A DNA stretch of 64,000 bases from positions 1,302,001 through 1,366,000 of the forward strand of contig NZ_CAJHCR010000001.1 in the NCBI RefSeq assembly GCF_904848585.1, in the 5' to 3' direction. Below the pieces are notes generated by a model. The model ran no database searches. It was given only the letters and a program-made list of their open reading frames with translations, and was not told the DNA's origin. Positions 28,099 to 37,673 of this stretch are shown in pieces. Position numbers and translations under genes: made by a program. The DNA comes from Paraburkholderia kirstenboschensis (GTDB taxonomy: Bacteria > Pseudomonadota > Gammaproteobacteria > Burkholderiales > Burkholderiaceae). The stretch's first letter is position 1. Each line of letters opens with the position of its first letter.

Positions 28099-30036
28099 AT
28101 GCTCGATTTTTTCCGCAATCACAAACGCCTGATGATGTTTATGCTCATCCTCGTCATTGTGCCGGGGCTGGGTTTTGTGGGTATTCAGGGCTTTCGCGGC
28201 TTCTTTGACGAAAGTGCAAACGTCGCAAGCGTCAACGGTCACAAGATCACGCGCGCAGAGTACGACAATGCGATGCGTCAACAGCTCGACCGCGCCCGTC
28301 AGATGCTCGGCGCGCAATTCGACATGAAGGCGTTCGATACGCCGCAACGCCGCAGCGAGATGCTGGACGGCCTGATTGAACAACGCGTGCTCGCCGATGA
28401 AACCCAGCGCCTGCACCTGACCGCATCCGACGACGCCGTGCGCCGCATGCTGCTCAACGATCCGGTGATCTCGTCGCTGAAGAACCCGGACGGCTCGATC
28501 GACGTCGACCGTTACAAGCAACTGCTTGCCATGCAGGGTATGACGCCCGACCAGTACGACGAGCGCGTGCGCTACAGCATCGCCACGCAGCAGTTACCTG
28601 CAAGCATTCAGGGCAGCGCGTTCACGTCGAAAACGCTCGCTCAGCATCTGACCGAACTCGCTGAGCAGCAACGCGAAGTGCAGGGCATCGCTTTCCACCC
28701 ACGCGACTATGCCGCGAAGGTGCAGCCCACCGACGCGCAATTGCAGGCCTACTACGACGCACACCGTAACGACTTCGCTACGCCGGCCACGGCGACCATT
28801 CAGTATCTGGTGATGTCGCCGGCCACGCTCGCCGCGTCGGTGCAGCCGAGCGACGCCGACCTGAAGAAGTATTACGACGACAACATCGCGCACTACCGCA
28901 CCGAAGGCCAGGTACGCGCCAGCCACATTCTGATCACCGCGCCGAAAGACGCGAGTGCGGCCGACAAGGCCAAGGCGAAACAGAAGGCTGACGAGCTGCT
29001 CGCACAGGTCAAGGCGCATCCTGAACAATTCGCTCAGATCGCGCAACAGAACTCGCAGGATCCTGGGTCGGCTGCAAAGGGCGGCGATCTCGGTTACTTC
29101 GGGCGCGGCATGATTGCAGGCGGCCAGGCGTTCGACGATGCCGTCTTCGCTCTGAAGAAGGACGAAGTCAGCGGCATCGTACAAACGGACTTCGGCTATC
29201 ACATTGTCAAGGTCACCGACGTGAAGCCCTCCGTCACGAAGCCTTTTGACGAAGTGAAAGACCAGATCTCGAGAGACCTGAAAACGCAGTTGGCGAGCAA
29301 AGCATTCAGCGACGACTCCGAGGGCTTCATGTCGATCGTCTATGAGAAGGCGAAGAGCCTGCAGCCTGCCGCCGACAAGTACAAGCTGCAGTTGCAGACG
29401 GCCACGGTCACTCCGCAGCCCGATCCCAAGCTGCCGCCTGACAGCCCGCTGAACAACGCGAAATTCCTCGCCGCCGTGTTCGCGAACGACGCAGCCGTGG
29501 CGCGCAACAACACGCAGGCAATCGACGTCGGAGCCAACACGCTGATCGCAGCGCGCGTCACCGACTATAAAGCTGCGGCCGTGCCGGCTCTCGACGCGAT
29601 CAAGGACAAGGTGCGTCAGAAGGTCATTGCGGCTCAGTCAAACGAAGCCGCGCACAAAGACGGCATCGCGAAGCTCGCGGAGTTCGAGAAGTCGAAGGCG
29701 ACCACGGGTTTCTCGTCTCCGTTGAAGGTGTCGCGCAACGACGCGCAAGGCGTGCCTCCCGCTGCGCTAAGCGCAATCTACAAGGCCGATGCGCAAAAAC
29801 TGCCGGCATACGTCGGCGTGGATCTCGGTGACGACGGTTATGCAATCTATCGTGTGAATGCCGTCGTCGCGGCTGCGGCGGTGGAGCCGCAGCGTCTGGC
29901 CGCGGCGCAGCAGCAGATCGCGCAGGTGGAGTCGCAGTCCGAAGCAGAGGCCTACGTTCAGGCGTTGCGTGCCCGATCGAAAGTAAAGCTGTATGGCTCG
30001 CTCGACAGCAGCAACGCGCAGGCAAGCGACGAGTAA
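28099..30036 (+). CDS. ppiD: Periplasmic folding chaperone / prolyl isomerase PpiD
   Basis: Inner-membrane-anchored SurA-like chaperone working on proteins leaving the Sec translocon. 645 residues. Short cytoplasmic start (MLDFFRNHKR), one membrane segment at about 11-30 (LMMFMLILVIVPGLGFVGI), SurA-like N-domain with ANVASVNGHKITRAEYDNAM, a parvulin domain at about 268-376 (VRASHILI, GGDLGYFGRGMI, TDFGYHIVKV) and a long C-terminal region. The position after hupB, here with two tRNAs in between, matches the E. coli order. Confidence 0.95.
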   Translation: MLDFFRNHKRLMMFMLILVIVPGLGFVGIQGFRGFFDESANVASVNGHKITRAEYDNAMRQQLDRARQMLGAQFDMKAFDTPQRRSEMLDGLIEQRVLADETQRLHLTASDDAVRRMLLNDPVISSLKNPDGSIDVDRYKQLLAMQGMTPDQYDERVRYSIATQQLPASIQGSAFTSKTLAQHLTELAEQQREVQGIAFHPRDYAAKVQPTDAQLQAYYDAHRNDFATPATATIQYLVMSPATLAASVQPSDADLKKYYDDNIAHYRTEGQVRASHILITAPKDASAADKAKAKQKADELLAQVKAHPEQFAQIAQQNSQDPGSAAKGGDLGYFGRGMIAGGQAFDDAVFALKKDEVSGIVQTDFGYHIVKVTDVKPSVTKPFDEVKDQISRDLKTQLASKAFSDDSEGFMSIVYEKAKSLQPAADKYKLQLQTATVTPQPDPKLPPDSPLNNAKFLAAVFANDAAVARNNTQAIDVGANTLIAARVTDYKAAAVPALDAIKDKVRQKVIAAQSNEAAHKDGIAKLAEFEKSKATTGFSSPLKVSRNDAQGVPPAALSAIYKADAQKLPAYVGVDLGDDGYAIYRVNAVVAAAAVEPQRLAAAQQQIAQVESQSEAEAYVQALRARSKVKLYGSLDSSNAQASDE

Positions 30037-30163
30037 GCTTCGCGGCAACGCGCTCGTCTTGCGCGTAGGTGTTCGCAGCGCGCCTTCGGTGCACGTCGAC
30101 TCGCACTCGACCCGCACCTCGCCCGCAGCGAAATCATGCAAGCCGCGCCGAACGCGCGAACAC

Positions 30164-30195
30164 AAAAAAGCCCCGCAAATGCGGGGCTTTTTTTT
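30164..30195. terminator. Bidirectional terminator between ppiD and the lipoprotein gene
   Basis: AAAAAAGCCCCGC (30164-30176), loop of about 4 nt, GCGGGGCTTTTTTTT. T tracts on both strands suit the convergent genes on either side. Confidence 0.9.
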
Positions 30196-30275
30196 CATTT
30201 TCGAATCTGTCTCGAAGCTGACATCAGGCAAGCTCGACGCTCACCGAACGATTTGCGTCGATCAGCGGGTTTAGG

Positions 30276-30617
30276 TCAGAGGCAAGAACTGATCGCGCTG
30301 GTGGCGTCGCTGCCCGCTGCTCCATTCGCGCGGAAACCGACCCACGAGCCCTTGCCCGAGTACGAAGGACGCACCACGGCGGCCGCGCCGTTGGGCGGCT
30401 GCTGGCCCGGGACATACACGTCTACAGCCTGATCGTTGGCCAGGGTGTCTTGCGACACGACTTGCTGCTGGGAGCCGTCTGCCCATTTTTGCGCGATGCA
30501 GGTCGCAACGGCCTTCGGCGCTTGCTGGCTCTGTCCGACGGACTGGACGCCAGCCGGCGGCTGAGCGGCACAGGCGGAAATTGCCACGGTCAAAGCGATT
30601 AACGGTAAGTATTTCAC
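30276..30617 (-). CDS. Small predicted lipoprotein
   Basis: 113 residues, family not recognised. Signal peptide with a lipobox ending in Cys16 (LTVAISAC), so it is probably lipid-anchored; Ala and not Asp follows the Cys, which allows outer-membrane sorting. The mature part is Gln/Pro/Ala-rich at first, then ATCIAQKWADGSQQQVVSQ and a Gly/Ser-rich stretch (VVRPSYSGKGSWVGFRAN), ending in Cys112, which may form a disulfide with Cys40. Purine-rich AGGAGATAACG lies before the ATG. Role unknown. Confidence 0.8.
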   Translation of the reverse strand: MKYLPLIALTVAISACAAQPPAGVQSVGQSQQAPKAVATCIAQKWADGSQQQVVSQDTLANDQAVDVYVPGQQPPNGAAAVVRPSYSGKGSWVGFRANGAAGSDATSAISSCL

Positions 30618-30734
30618 GTTATCTCCTCATAAGTCGCTCGGTATCGAGCCGGGTACACGGGATTGCGCAAGCATCAGATCAAGCTCGCGGATCCGTGTTC
30701 CCCGTAGTTTCGGAAACAAGCCGACAGCAGCTTT

Positions 30735-31424
30735 TCAGTGCGACGAACTTGTACGAAGGAGTGGCTTGACAGCGGGCCACACGTTGTTGAGTAGCACTGG
30801 CTGTGCCTGCTGCGTCGGATGAATCTGATCAGCCTGGAACATGTCGGGCTTATCGGCGATGCCGGCAAGCAGGAAAGGCACGAGCGGCACGCTCAATTGC
30901 TTCGCGAGCTGGCCGTATAGACCATGGAACTTTTGCGTATAGTCCGGGCCGTAGTTAGGCGGTACGTACATGCCCACGAGCACGACCTTCGCGTGAGCCT
31001 GCTGAGCCTGCTCGATGATCGTGCGCAGATTGTCTTCAGTAGTCGAGAGCGGCACGCCGCGCAATGCATCGTTGGCACCCAGTTCGACGATCACGATGCT
31101 GGGCTTCAAGCGTTGCATGAGCGCCGGCAAGCGGGCCCGCCCGCCGCTCGTCGTATCGCCGCTAATGCTTGCATTGGCGACGCTATAATCGATTCGCTCT
31201 TCCGTGAGGCGCTGGCGCATCAACGCGACCCAGCCAGTGTCGCGGGGCAAGCCGTATTCGGCGGAGATGCTATCGCCAAGTACGACGATCACCGGCTTGG
31301 CCGGTTCCGGCGCATTGGCTGCGCGAACCGCGAAGGTCGCCGAAAAGAGGGCGGCGGCCACTATGACCGAGCCGCTTGCCACCGAGCTCGTTGCCGAAGT
31401 CAGTGCATTCGCGCGAAGCTTCAT
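30735..31424 (-). CDS. tesA: GDSL arylesterase/lysophospholipase TesA-like
   Basis: Periplasmic SGNH hydrolase (acyl-CoA thioesterase I / protease I / lysophospholipase L1 family). 229 residues. Signal peptide to about ANA38, then block I VLGDSISAEYG with Ser52, block III GANDALRG, and block V with Asp199 and His202 (DQIHP). The frame is open far upstream, but ATG 31424 gives the signal peptide. Divergent from ybbA with only 28 bp between the start codons, the same neighbour pair as in E. coli. Confidence 0.9.
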   Translation of the reverse strand: MKLRANALTSATSSVASGSVIVAAALFSATFAVRAANAPEPAKPVIVVLGDSISAEYGLPRDTGWVALMRQRLTEERIDYSVANASISGDTTSGGRARLPALMQRLKPSIVIVELGANDALRGVPLSTTEDNLRTIIEQAQQAHAKVVLVGMYVPPNYGPDYTQKFHGLYGQLAKQLSVPLVPFLLAGIADKPDMFQADQIHPTQQAQPVLLNNVWPAVKPLLRTSSSH

Positions 31425-31452
31425 GGCGCGCACTTTCAACCTACGCTTCACT

Positions 31453-32139
31453 ATGCTAAACAAAACTGATCCAGTCATTGAAGTGCGGGGTTTGTGCAAG
31501 AAGGTTAAGGATGCGACGGGCGAACTGACCATTCTCGACAACATCGATCTGGCTATCGAAGCCGGCAGCAGTGTCGCGATAGTCGGCGCGTCCGGGTCGG
31601 GCAAGTCTACGCTGCTTGGACTGCTCGCAGGATTGGACAGCGCGAGTTCGGGCTCGGTTCGGCTACTCGGCCGCGAGCTCACCACTTTGAACGAAGACGA
31701 GCGTGCTGCATTGCGCAGCGGCTCGGTCGGGTTCGTGTTCCAGTCGTTCCAGTTGATGCCGCATTTGACGGCGCTCGAAAACGTCACGTTGCCGCTCGAA
31801 CTGCAAGGCGGCATTGGTACGCGCGAAGCCGCACTGCGTGCGCGCGGGCTGCTCGACCAGGTCGGCCTCGGCCAGCGCACCAGCCATTATCCGAAGCTGC
31901 TGTCGGGCGGCGAGCAGCAACGCGTCGCACTGGCGCGCGCGTTCGTTACGCATCCGGCGATTCTCTTCGCCGATGAACCCACGGGCAGTCTCGACGCTGC
32001 GACCGGCCACGCAGTAATCGACCTGATGTTCCAGATGAACCGCGCGAACGGTGCAACGCTGATTCTCGTCACGCACGACGTGGAACTGGCGCGCCGCTGC
32101 GATACGACCGTAACGATCGAGGCCGGGCGTCTCGCCTGA
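31453..32139 (+). CDS. ybbA: ABC transporter ATP-binding protein, YbbA/LolD-type
   Basis: 228 residues. ATPase of the MacB/LolD-like class. Walker A GASGSGKST at 45-53, Q-loop FVFQSFQLMPHLTALENV, signature LSGGEQQRVALARA, Walker B ILFADEPTG and the H-loop LVTHD. ATG 31453 (MLNKTDPVIEVRGL) matches the usual start; an in-frame ATG at 31423 is possible but overlaps the tesA start. In E. coli ybbA is followed by the permease ybbP; here a terminator and pgi on the other strand follow, so the permease is absent from this locus. Confidence 0.9.
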   Translation: MLNKTDPVIEVRGLCKKVKDATGELTILDNIDLAIEAGSSVAIVGASGSGKSTLLGLLAGLDSASSGSVRLLGRELTTLNEDERAALRSGSVGFVFQSFQLMPHLTALENVTLPLELQGGIGTREAALRARGLLDQVGLGQRTSHYPKLLSGGEQQRVALARAFVTHPAILFADEPTGSLDAATGHAVIDLMFQMNRANGATLILVTHDVELARRCDTTVTIEAGRLA

Positions 32140-32189
32140 CGCGCACGCTGGGTCGAAGCCAGAGTCGGAGCCACACATACGCTCACCGT

Positions 32190-32220
32190 AAAAAAAGCGG
32201 GCCACGAATGGCCCGCTTTG
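32190..32220 (-). terminator. Terminator between pgi and ybbA
   Basis: Stem AAAGCGGGCCA (32194-32204) with TGGCCCGCTTT (32209-32219) and a 4-nt loop. The seven-A run (32190-32196) makes a T tract on the minus strand, so it mainly serves pgi; it may also stop ybbA transcripts. Confidence 0.85.
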
Positions 32221-32280
32221 TACTTCACCCATCGCGAAGCGCGTGAAACCCGCCGGTTGCGACCAACCGGCGTTCAAGCG

Positions 32281-33903
32281 TCAGCGCTTCAAAGCCGCGC
32301 GCGCCCTTGCGATCAACGCGGAGGTCGACGAATCGTGTTTCTTTTCGTCGACGCTTGAGGCCGTCAGATCGGCCTCGACCACCTTGCCGAGAATCTTGCC
32401 TAGTTCGACGCCCCATTGATCGAACGGATTGATGTTCCATACCGACGCCTGGACCAGGACCTTGTGCTCGTACAACGCGATCAGCGCGCCGAGCGAACGC
32501 GCGGTGAGTGCCTCGACGAGCAGCGTGGTGGTCGGGCGATTGCCCGGAAACACCAGGTGCGGCGCCAGCTCCGGCTTGTCCGGACCGGCGACCTTTTTCG
32601 CTTCTTCGAGCGTGCGGCCGAGCATCAACGCTTCGCTTTGCGCGAAGCAGTTGGCGAGCAGCTTCGGATGATGGCTCACGAGCGGATGCTCGGGAGTGAG
32701 CACCGCAACGAAGTCGATCGGCACGATGGTCGGGCCTTGATGCAGCATCTGGAAAAACGCATGCTGACCGTTCGTACCCGGTTCGCCCCACGTTACCGCG
32801 GAGGTCGGATAGTCGACCATTGCGCCGTCGAGACGCGCCGACTTGCCGTTGCTCTCCATTTCCAGCTGTTGCAGATACGACGGCAGGAAGTGCAGCGCCT
32901 CCGAGTACGGCGCGACGAGATAGCTTTGCGAGCCGAAGAAGTTGCGATACCAGATGCCGATCATGCCCAGCAGCACCGGCAGATTCTTGTCGAGCGGCGC
33001 GGTGCGGAAATGCTCGTCCATGTCGTTCGCGCCGGCGAGCAACTCGCCGAACTGCTGCGGCCCGACCGCGATCATGATCGACAGACCGACCGCCGACCAC
33101 AGCGAATATCGGCCGCCTACCCAGTCCCACATCTCGAACACGTTCTCTTTCGCGATGCCGAACTTGACGACTTCGGAGGGATTCGCCGACACACCGACGA
33201 AGTGCTTCGCCAGCGCGTTCTCCGGGCAGCCTTTTTCCGTGAACCAGTCACGCAGCGAACGCGCGTTGGTCATGGTTTCGAGCGTCGTGAAAGTCTTCGA
33301 AACGATGATGGCGAGCGTCTCTTCGGGGTCGATCTGCTGCATCACGTTGTAGAGATCGGCACCGTCCACGTTCGACACGAAGTGCGTGGTGATTTCCGGC
33401 GTGGCCAGATGATGCAGTGCGTGCACGACCATCTTCGGCCCGAGGTCCGAGCCGCCGATGCCGATGTTCACCACGTGGCGAATGCGCTTGCCTGTGTAGC
33501 CGGTCCAGGCGCCGCTCCTCACCTGATCGGCGAATGCGGCCATTTTCGCGCGTTCGGCCTGCACCTGCTGATGGAACGGCGCGTTGGGGTTGCTCGCTCG
33601 CAGCGCGGTGTGCAGCGCGGCACGGCCTTCAGTGGGATTGACGACTTCGCCTGCGAACATCGCGTCGCGGCGTTTCTCGACCCCGGCTTCGCGCGCGAGT
33701 TGCACGAGCAGCTTGAGGGTTTCGTCGGTGATGCGGTTCTTCGAGAAGTCAGCGGCGATGCCGCCGCCCGCGAACGCAAAGCGCTCGGCACGCGTCGGCG
33801 CTGGGTCGTTCCCAGGGGCGAACCAGTCGCGCAGATGCGCATCGCGGATCTGCGCGTAGTGCGTTTGCAGAGAGGACCAGGAGGGGAGCGAATTCTGGGT
33901 CAT
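32281..33903 (-). CDS. pgi: Glucose-6-phosphate isomerase
   Basis: Interconverts glucose 6-phosphate and fructose 6-phosphate. 540 residues, near the usual 545-550. Family blocks in order: [17 protein letters not shown], the sugar-phosphate-binding [27 protein letters not shown], and near the C-terminus [12 protein letters not shown]. The ATG at 33903 gives [19 protein letters not shown], a normal N-terminus, although the ribosome binding site is weak. Transcribed alone; its leader region is the 406-bp spacer to nnrD. Confidence 0.97.
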   Translation of the reverse strand: MTQNSLPSWSSLQTHYAQIRDAHLRDWFAPGNDPAPTRAERFAFAGGGIAADFSKNRITDETLKLLVQLAREAGVEKRRDAMFAGEVVNPTEGRAALHTALRASNPNAPFHQQVQAERAKMAAFADQVRSGAWTGYTGKRIRHVVNIGIGGSDLGPKMVVHALHHLATPEITTHFVSNVDGADLYNVMQQIDPEETLAIIVSKTFTTLETMTNARSLRDWFTEKGCPENALAKHFVGVSANPSEVVKFGIAKENVFEMWDWVGGRYSLWSAVGLSIMIAVGPQQFGELLAGANDMDEHFRTAPLDKNLPVLLGMIGIWYRNFFGSQSYLVAPYSEALHFLPSYLQQLEMESNGKSARLDGAMVDYPTSAVTWGEPGTNGQHAFFQMLHQGPTIVPIDFVAVLTPEHPLVSHHPKLLANCFAQSEALMLGRTLEEAKKVAGPDKPELAPHLVFPGNRPTTTLLVEALTARSLGALIALYEHKVLVQASVWNINPFDQWGVELGKILGKVVEADLTASSVDEKKHDSSTSALIARARAALKR

Positions 33904-34309
33904 AGCGTCCGTCTAACCAAGGGGCACAAAGAAAGGCGCGCGCGAAGCGCCGCCGAGGATGATGCAACGATGCTGATAGAGCGAGGCAGCACGGCCGGGT
34001 TCGCGGTGAGCTTTCAAAGCCGGCGCAGCGATGAACGCCGGCTGATTCCGCCGCATTTCGCGAGTGACCGGTGCGAACCGCCGTGCCGTCAGCCAGTGTG
34101 CGCGCAGCAAGAACGCTCAATTCGCGCGCAGTCCGCGTGCTGCCGTAGTTACGACCGGTCAGCGCAGTTGCTCACGCACTTCTCACTCGATTACTCAGTA
34201 TAGCGGCGTTGCGTGACAGGCGGCAGCGCTTTGACGCAACGCCGCGCAGGAAGCCAGTAGCCGATGCGGCCCAATTCCGATCGATACCGCTCCGTACACT
34301 CACGCAACA
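33904..34309. other. Intergenic region between pgi and nnrD, no gene seen
   Basis: 406 bp. Short minus- and plus-strand open frames have no recognisable content. It contains a long inverted repeat (34203-34245) and a minus-strand TATACT (34197-34202) that could be a -10 box for pgi, without a clear -35. Confidence 0.45.
34203..34245. repeat. 12-bp perfect inverted repeat
   Basis: GCGGCGTTGCGT (34203-34214) and its exact complement (34234-34245) flank 19 nt. It could form a strong hairpin in the nnrD 3' region, but has no T tract on either side, so an ordinary terminator is unlikely. Confidence 0.8.
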
Positions 34310-35896
34310 TCACGATTGCACCGATGGATAAAACATGCGGTTCAACAAGCTGCGCACCATCGGCGCGAGTTCGCCAGCCGTGAGGCCGGCGGGACCGTGG
34401 CCTTGCGCGCTCAGCGTGTCGGCGGCGAGGCCGTGCAGGTAGACGCCGGCCAACGCCGCCTCGTAGCCCGGCAAGTGCTGCGCGAGCAAAGCGCCGATCA
34501 TGCCGCCGAGCACGTCGCCGGTGCCGCCCGTCGCGAGCGCGGCATTGCCGGTCGGGTTGATCGTGAGACGGCCGTCGGGGGCCGCGACGACCGTGCCGGT
34601 GCCTTTTAGCACCACCACGCTGGCAAAGCGCGCGGCGAGCGCGCGCGCCGCGCCGAGGCGGTCACGCTGTACGCCGGCAACCTCCGTGCCAAGAAGGCGT
34701 GCGGCTTCGAGCGGGTGCGGCGTGAGCACGCAGGGATCGCCTTGCACGCCCCGCGCGGTGACGGCCGCGGCCAACGTGGGGTCTTTTGAAATGAGATTGA
34801 GCGCGTCCGCGTCGAAGAGCTTCGGCACATCGAGTTGCAGCACATCGTGCAACACCCGCGTGGCGCGCTCGCCGTGGCCCATGCCGCAGCCGAGCGCCAG
34901 CGCATCCATCTTGTCGAGCGGCAAATCGTCGACGGCATGCAGCATCAGTTCGGGATGAGGCGGGTCGTAGGGCGGGGCGCCCGCGCCCAGCAACGCGACG
35001 TGGACCTTGCCCGCGCCGGTGTAGAGTGCCGCGCGTGACGCGAGAATCGGCGCGCCGCACATGCCTGTGTCGCCGCCGACCACCGCGAGACTGCCGAACG
35101 TGCCCTTGTTGGTCGCGAAATCGCGCGGCGGCAGGAACGAGCCAAACAGTTCGGGTGCGTTCAGTTGCACCGCCGTGCGCGCGCTGCAGTCGACGCCGAT
35201 CGGCGCGACCGTTACCGAGCCGGCGAGATCGCGGCCTTGTGCGGTGAAGAGCCCCGGCTTGGCGGCGATGAAGGTGAGCGTGTGCGTCGCGCGCACGGCT
35301 GCGTCGCGGTCGCCGACAATCGTGCCCGTGTCGCTGTCGAGGCCGCTCGGCACGTCGAGCGCAAGTACGCCGCCTGTGTGCGGCCGGGTTTGGCTGCGTT
35401 GAGAGAGCTGGCGCGCGGTCGCAGCGAACACGCCTTCCAGCGTCCGCGCGAGGCCGATGCCGAACATGCCGTCGACGAGCCACGTGTAGCCGTCGAGCGA
35501 GGCAGGCGGCGCGGTGGTGATCGCGACGCCGGATGCACGTGCCGTGGCGAGCGCCCAGCGGGCGTCGTCCGGTTTCACTTCCACGGGCATGCACAATTCG
35601 ACTGCGATGCCGGCTTTGTGCAGCTCCGCCGCGAGAATCAGCGCGTCGCCGCCATTGTTGCCGGGGCCGGCTATCAGCCAGACGCGCTGCCTGGATTTTT
35701 CAACCGACGTGTCGCGAGTGAGCTGTTCGAGCAGGAAGCTGGCTGCCGCCTTGCCGGCGCGGTCCATCAGCGTGTGCGCCGGCAGCGAAGCGGCGGCTTG
35801 CGATTCCGCGATCCGCAGGTCGGTCAGCGTCAGCAGCGGGAGGGCGCGGTTATGCGGGCGAATCAGCGTCGGCGGCGTAAGGTCGGCTTCGGTCAT
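34310..35896 (-). CDS. nnrD: Bifunctional NAD(P)H-hydrate epimerase / ADP-dependent dehydratase
   Basis: Repairs hydrated NADH and NADPH. 528 residues, a fusion of the YjeF N-domain (epimerase NnrE, about 1-235, with AGPGNNGGDALILA and LDVPSGLDSDTG) and the C-domain (dehydratase NnrD, about 250-520, with LTPHPLEAARLLG and the nucleotide-binding NPTGNAALATGGTGDVLGG). This fused form is the common bacterial one. ATG 35896 (MTEADLTPP) is chosen; the open frame extends upstream without conserved sequence. Its start is about 100 nt from the end of the DadA-like gene on the same strand. Confidence 0.95.
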   Translation of the reverse strand: MTEADLTPPTLIRPHNRALPLLTLTDLRIAESQAAASLPAHTLMDRAGKAAASFLLEQLTRDTSVEKSRQRVWLIAGPGNNGGDALILAAELHKAGIAVELCMPVEVKPDDARWALATARASGVAITTAPPASLDGYTWLVDGMFGIGLARTLEGVFAATARQLSQRSQTRPHTGGVLALDVPSGLDSDTGTIVGDRDAAVRATHTLTFIAAKPGLFTAQGRDLAGSVTVAPIGVDCSARTAVQLNAPELFGSFLPPRDFATNKGTFGSLAVVGGDTGMCGAPILASRAALYTGAGKVHVALLGAGAPPYDPPHPELMLHAVDDLPLDKMDALALGCGMGHGERATRVLHDVLQLDVPKLFDADALNLISKDPTLAAAVTARGVQGDPCVLTPHPLEAARLLGTEVAGVQRDRLGAARALAARFASVVVLKGTGTVVAAPDGRLTINPTGNAALATGGTGDVLGGMIGALLAQHLPGYEAALAGVYLHGLAADTLSAQGHGPAGLTAGELAPMVRSLLNRMFYPSVQS

Positions 35897-35997
35897 GGCG
35901 AGGCGGGCGGTCACCTTTGTGCAAGGTGCGAGAGCGTCTGGAATCGCTATGGTAGTGCCGATGTGCGCGCGATGCGTCGATTCCGGCGCACGCGCTG

Positions 35998-37296
35998 TTA
36001 CTTGAACCGCTCCGCCCGCAGCGCGGCGAGTGTTTCCTCGGGCAGATCCGGCGTCTTGCCCGCGACCAGATCGGCAATCAGCTTGCCGGCGCCGCACGCG
36101 AGGCCCCAACCTGCGGGCCCGTGCCCCACATTGACGAAAAGCCGCGGATGCAGCGCGTTGCCGACCACCGGCAAGCCGTCGGGCGACAGCAGCTTGATGC
36201 CTTCCCAAGGCAAGGCCGCGGAGATACGTGCCGCGCCCGGAATCCAGTCATGTGTCGCCTGGCCTAGCAGCGCCAGTGCTTCTTTCGTCAGCGCTTCACC
36301 GAGCGGCTTGTCGATCAGATTGGCACTTTGCAGGACCGCACCGCCCGCAATGCGCAAGCGGTGATTCAACCGGCTGATCCCAATGCGCTTGATCGCGTCG
36401 ACGATAGCGACATGCGGCGCACATTCCTCATGTGCGATAGGCGCGACGAGCGTATGCAGGCGCAGCGGATGCAGCGGCAAGGCGAGGCCGAGGCGTTCGA
36501 GCAGCGGGAGGCTGCCGTGACCGGCGGCGACCACGATCGCGTCCGCGTGGATCACATCGACTTCGCGCGACCGGGACGCCGCGCCCGGCCGAGGCGCGAG
36601 TTCAACAGCGGCGCGCTGGCCGTCGAGGCGGATCGCCGAGACCTCACAGCCGAGCATGAACTGCACGCCGCCCTGGGTGTCGAGCGTCTGCTTGATGAGC
36701 TTGGTGAACAGCGGACAATTGGCGGTTCGCTCGTGTTCGAACAGAACGCCGCCCGCGAATTCCGGTTCGGTGCGCACCGAATGCTCGTACGCCGCACATT
36801 CCGCAGGGCTCAGCACATGATGCGGCACTTCGTAGAGCGACAGCAGCCCGAGCGCGGGCTGCAACTGCTGCCACTCCTGCGCGGAACGGACCAGATAGAG
36901 GAGACCGCTCGCCTGTTCGAACTCGAAGCCGAAGCGCGCTTCCATGTCGGCCATCGCTTCGCGCGACAGCTCGATAAGCGGACGCAACAACCGGTATTGG
37001 CGACCGAACTCGTCCGGCTCCTGCAATTCGGCCAGCTTCTTCACGAACTGGCGCGCCGGCCCATTGAAGCCGGGCTTGCTGATCACACCGTTTTTCGCAT
37101 TCTGGCGGCTCGCCATGAAAGTCGGGCCGAACCAGACGTCGAGCGGCGTCGGCAGGACCGTGCCGCCGTGTCCATAGGTCGCGCCCTGCGCGACGGTGGC
37201 GTGGCGCTCGACGACGCATACCCGATGGCCGGCGGCGCGTAGCTGATAAGCGGTGGCGACGCCCGCAATCCCGCCGCCAATGACGATGACATCCAT
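35998..37296 (-). CDS. D-amino acid dehydrogenase-like FAD oxidoreductase
   Basis: 432 residues, DAO/DadA family, probably membrane-associated and passing electrons from D-amino acids to the respiratory chain. FAD-binding VIVIGGGIAGVATAYQL at the extreme N-terminus, GATYGHGGTVLPTP soon after, and a C-terminal FAD block LFVNVGHGPAGWGLACG. These match DadA closely, but substrate cannot be deduced and no alanine racemase (dadX) gene is beside it, so the symbol is left out. Upstream of nnrD on the same strand; divergent from purL. Confidence 0.85.
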   Translation of the reverse strand: MDVIVIGGGIAGVATAYQLRAAGHRVCVVERHATVAQGATYGHGGTVLPTPLDVWFGPTFMASRQNAKNGVISKPGFNGPARQFVKKLAELQEPDEFGRQYRLLRPLIELSREAMADMEARFGFEFEQASGLLYLVRSAQEWQQLQPALGLLSLYEVPHHVLSPAECAAYEHSVRTEPEFAGGVLFEHERTANCPLFTKLIKQTLDTQGGVQFMLGCEVSAIRLDGQRAAVELAPRPGAASRSREVDVIHADAIVVAAGHGSLPLLERLGLALPLHPLRLHTLVAPIAHEECAPHVAIVDAIKRIGISRLNHRLRIAGGAVLQSANLIDKPLGEALTKEALALLGQATHDWIPGAARISAALPWEGIKLLSPDGLPVVGNALHPRLFVNVGHGPAGWGLACGAGKLIADLVAGKTPDLPEETLAALRAERFK

Positions 37297-37673
37297 TGTT
37301 CTGATTCGATTTGCCGGGCGGGGGCCGTTGTGCGAGCCCCGCTAGGCGTGACATGCGGCGCGGCCGGGCATGGCGCGAAGACATGACTCCCGGATCCGAT
37401 CCGGGCAGGACTCGCGACATGCTGCCGGCGGCAAGGCCGAAACCTTGCTCGCACCGATCTGATGAAAGGGCGAATGATAGCAGTCAACGCCCGCGCATGG
37501 CCATGCGCGCTGCCGCCCGGGCGCCGCTCGCGGCACGCGCGCAGCGTATTCCGGGCCCATGGCGCGGCCCGCTGGATGGCCGTTCCCGGGGTATAATCCC
37601 GGACTTCCTTTCCGCCTCATGTCGCCATCACGCGCGACTCTTCGGCATCATTGAGCGACGCAACGTCAAGTCC
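37297..37673. other. Divergent region between the DadA-like gene and purL
   Basis: 377 bp, no gene supported. A perfect -10 TATAAT at 37591-37596 points towards purL (83 nt upstream of its ATG) but has no clear -35. A CCCGGAT/ATCCGGG hairpin lies at 37389-37405, and several GC-rich inverted repeats are near it. Confidence 0.5.

Noticed and set aside
32416..34203. 595-codon open frame antisense to pgi
   Set aside because: Shadow of pgi; Arg/His-rich product without domain.
37389..37405. Hairpin CCCGGAT/ATCCGGG before purL as a riboswitch or terminator
   Set aside because: Too small for a known riboswitch, without a T tract, and more than 250 nt from the purL start.
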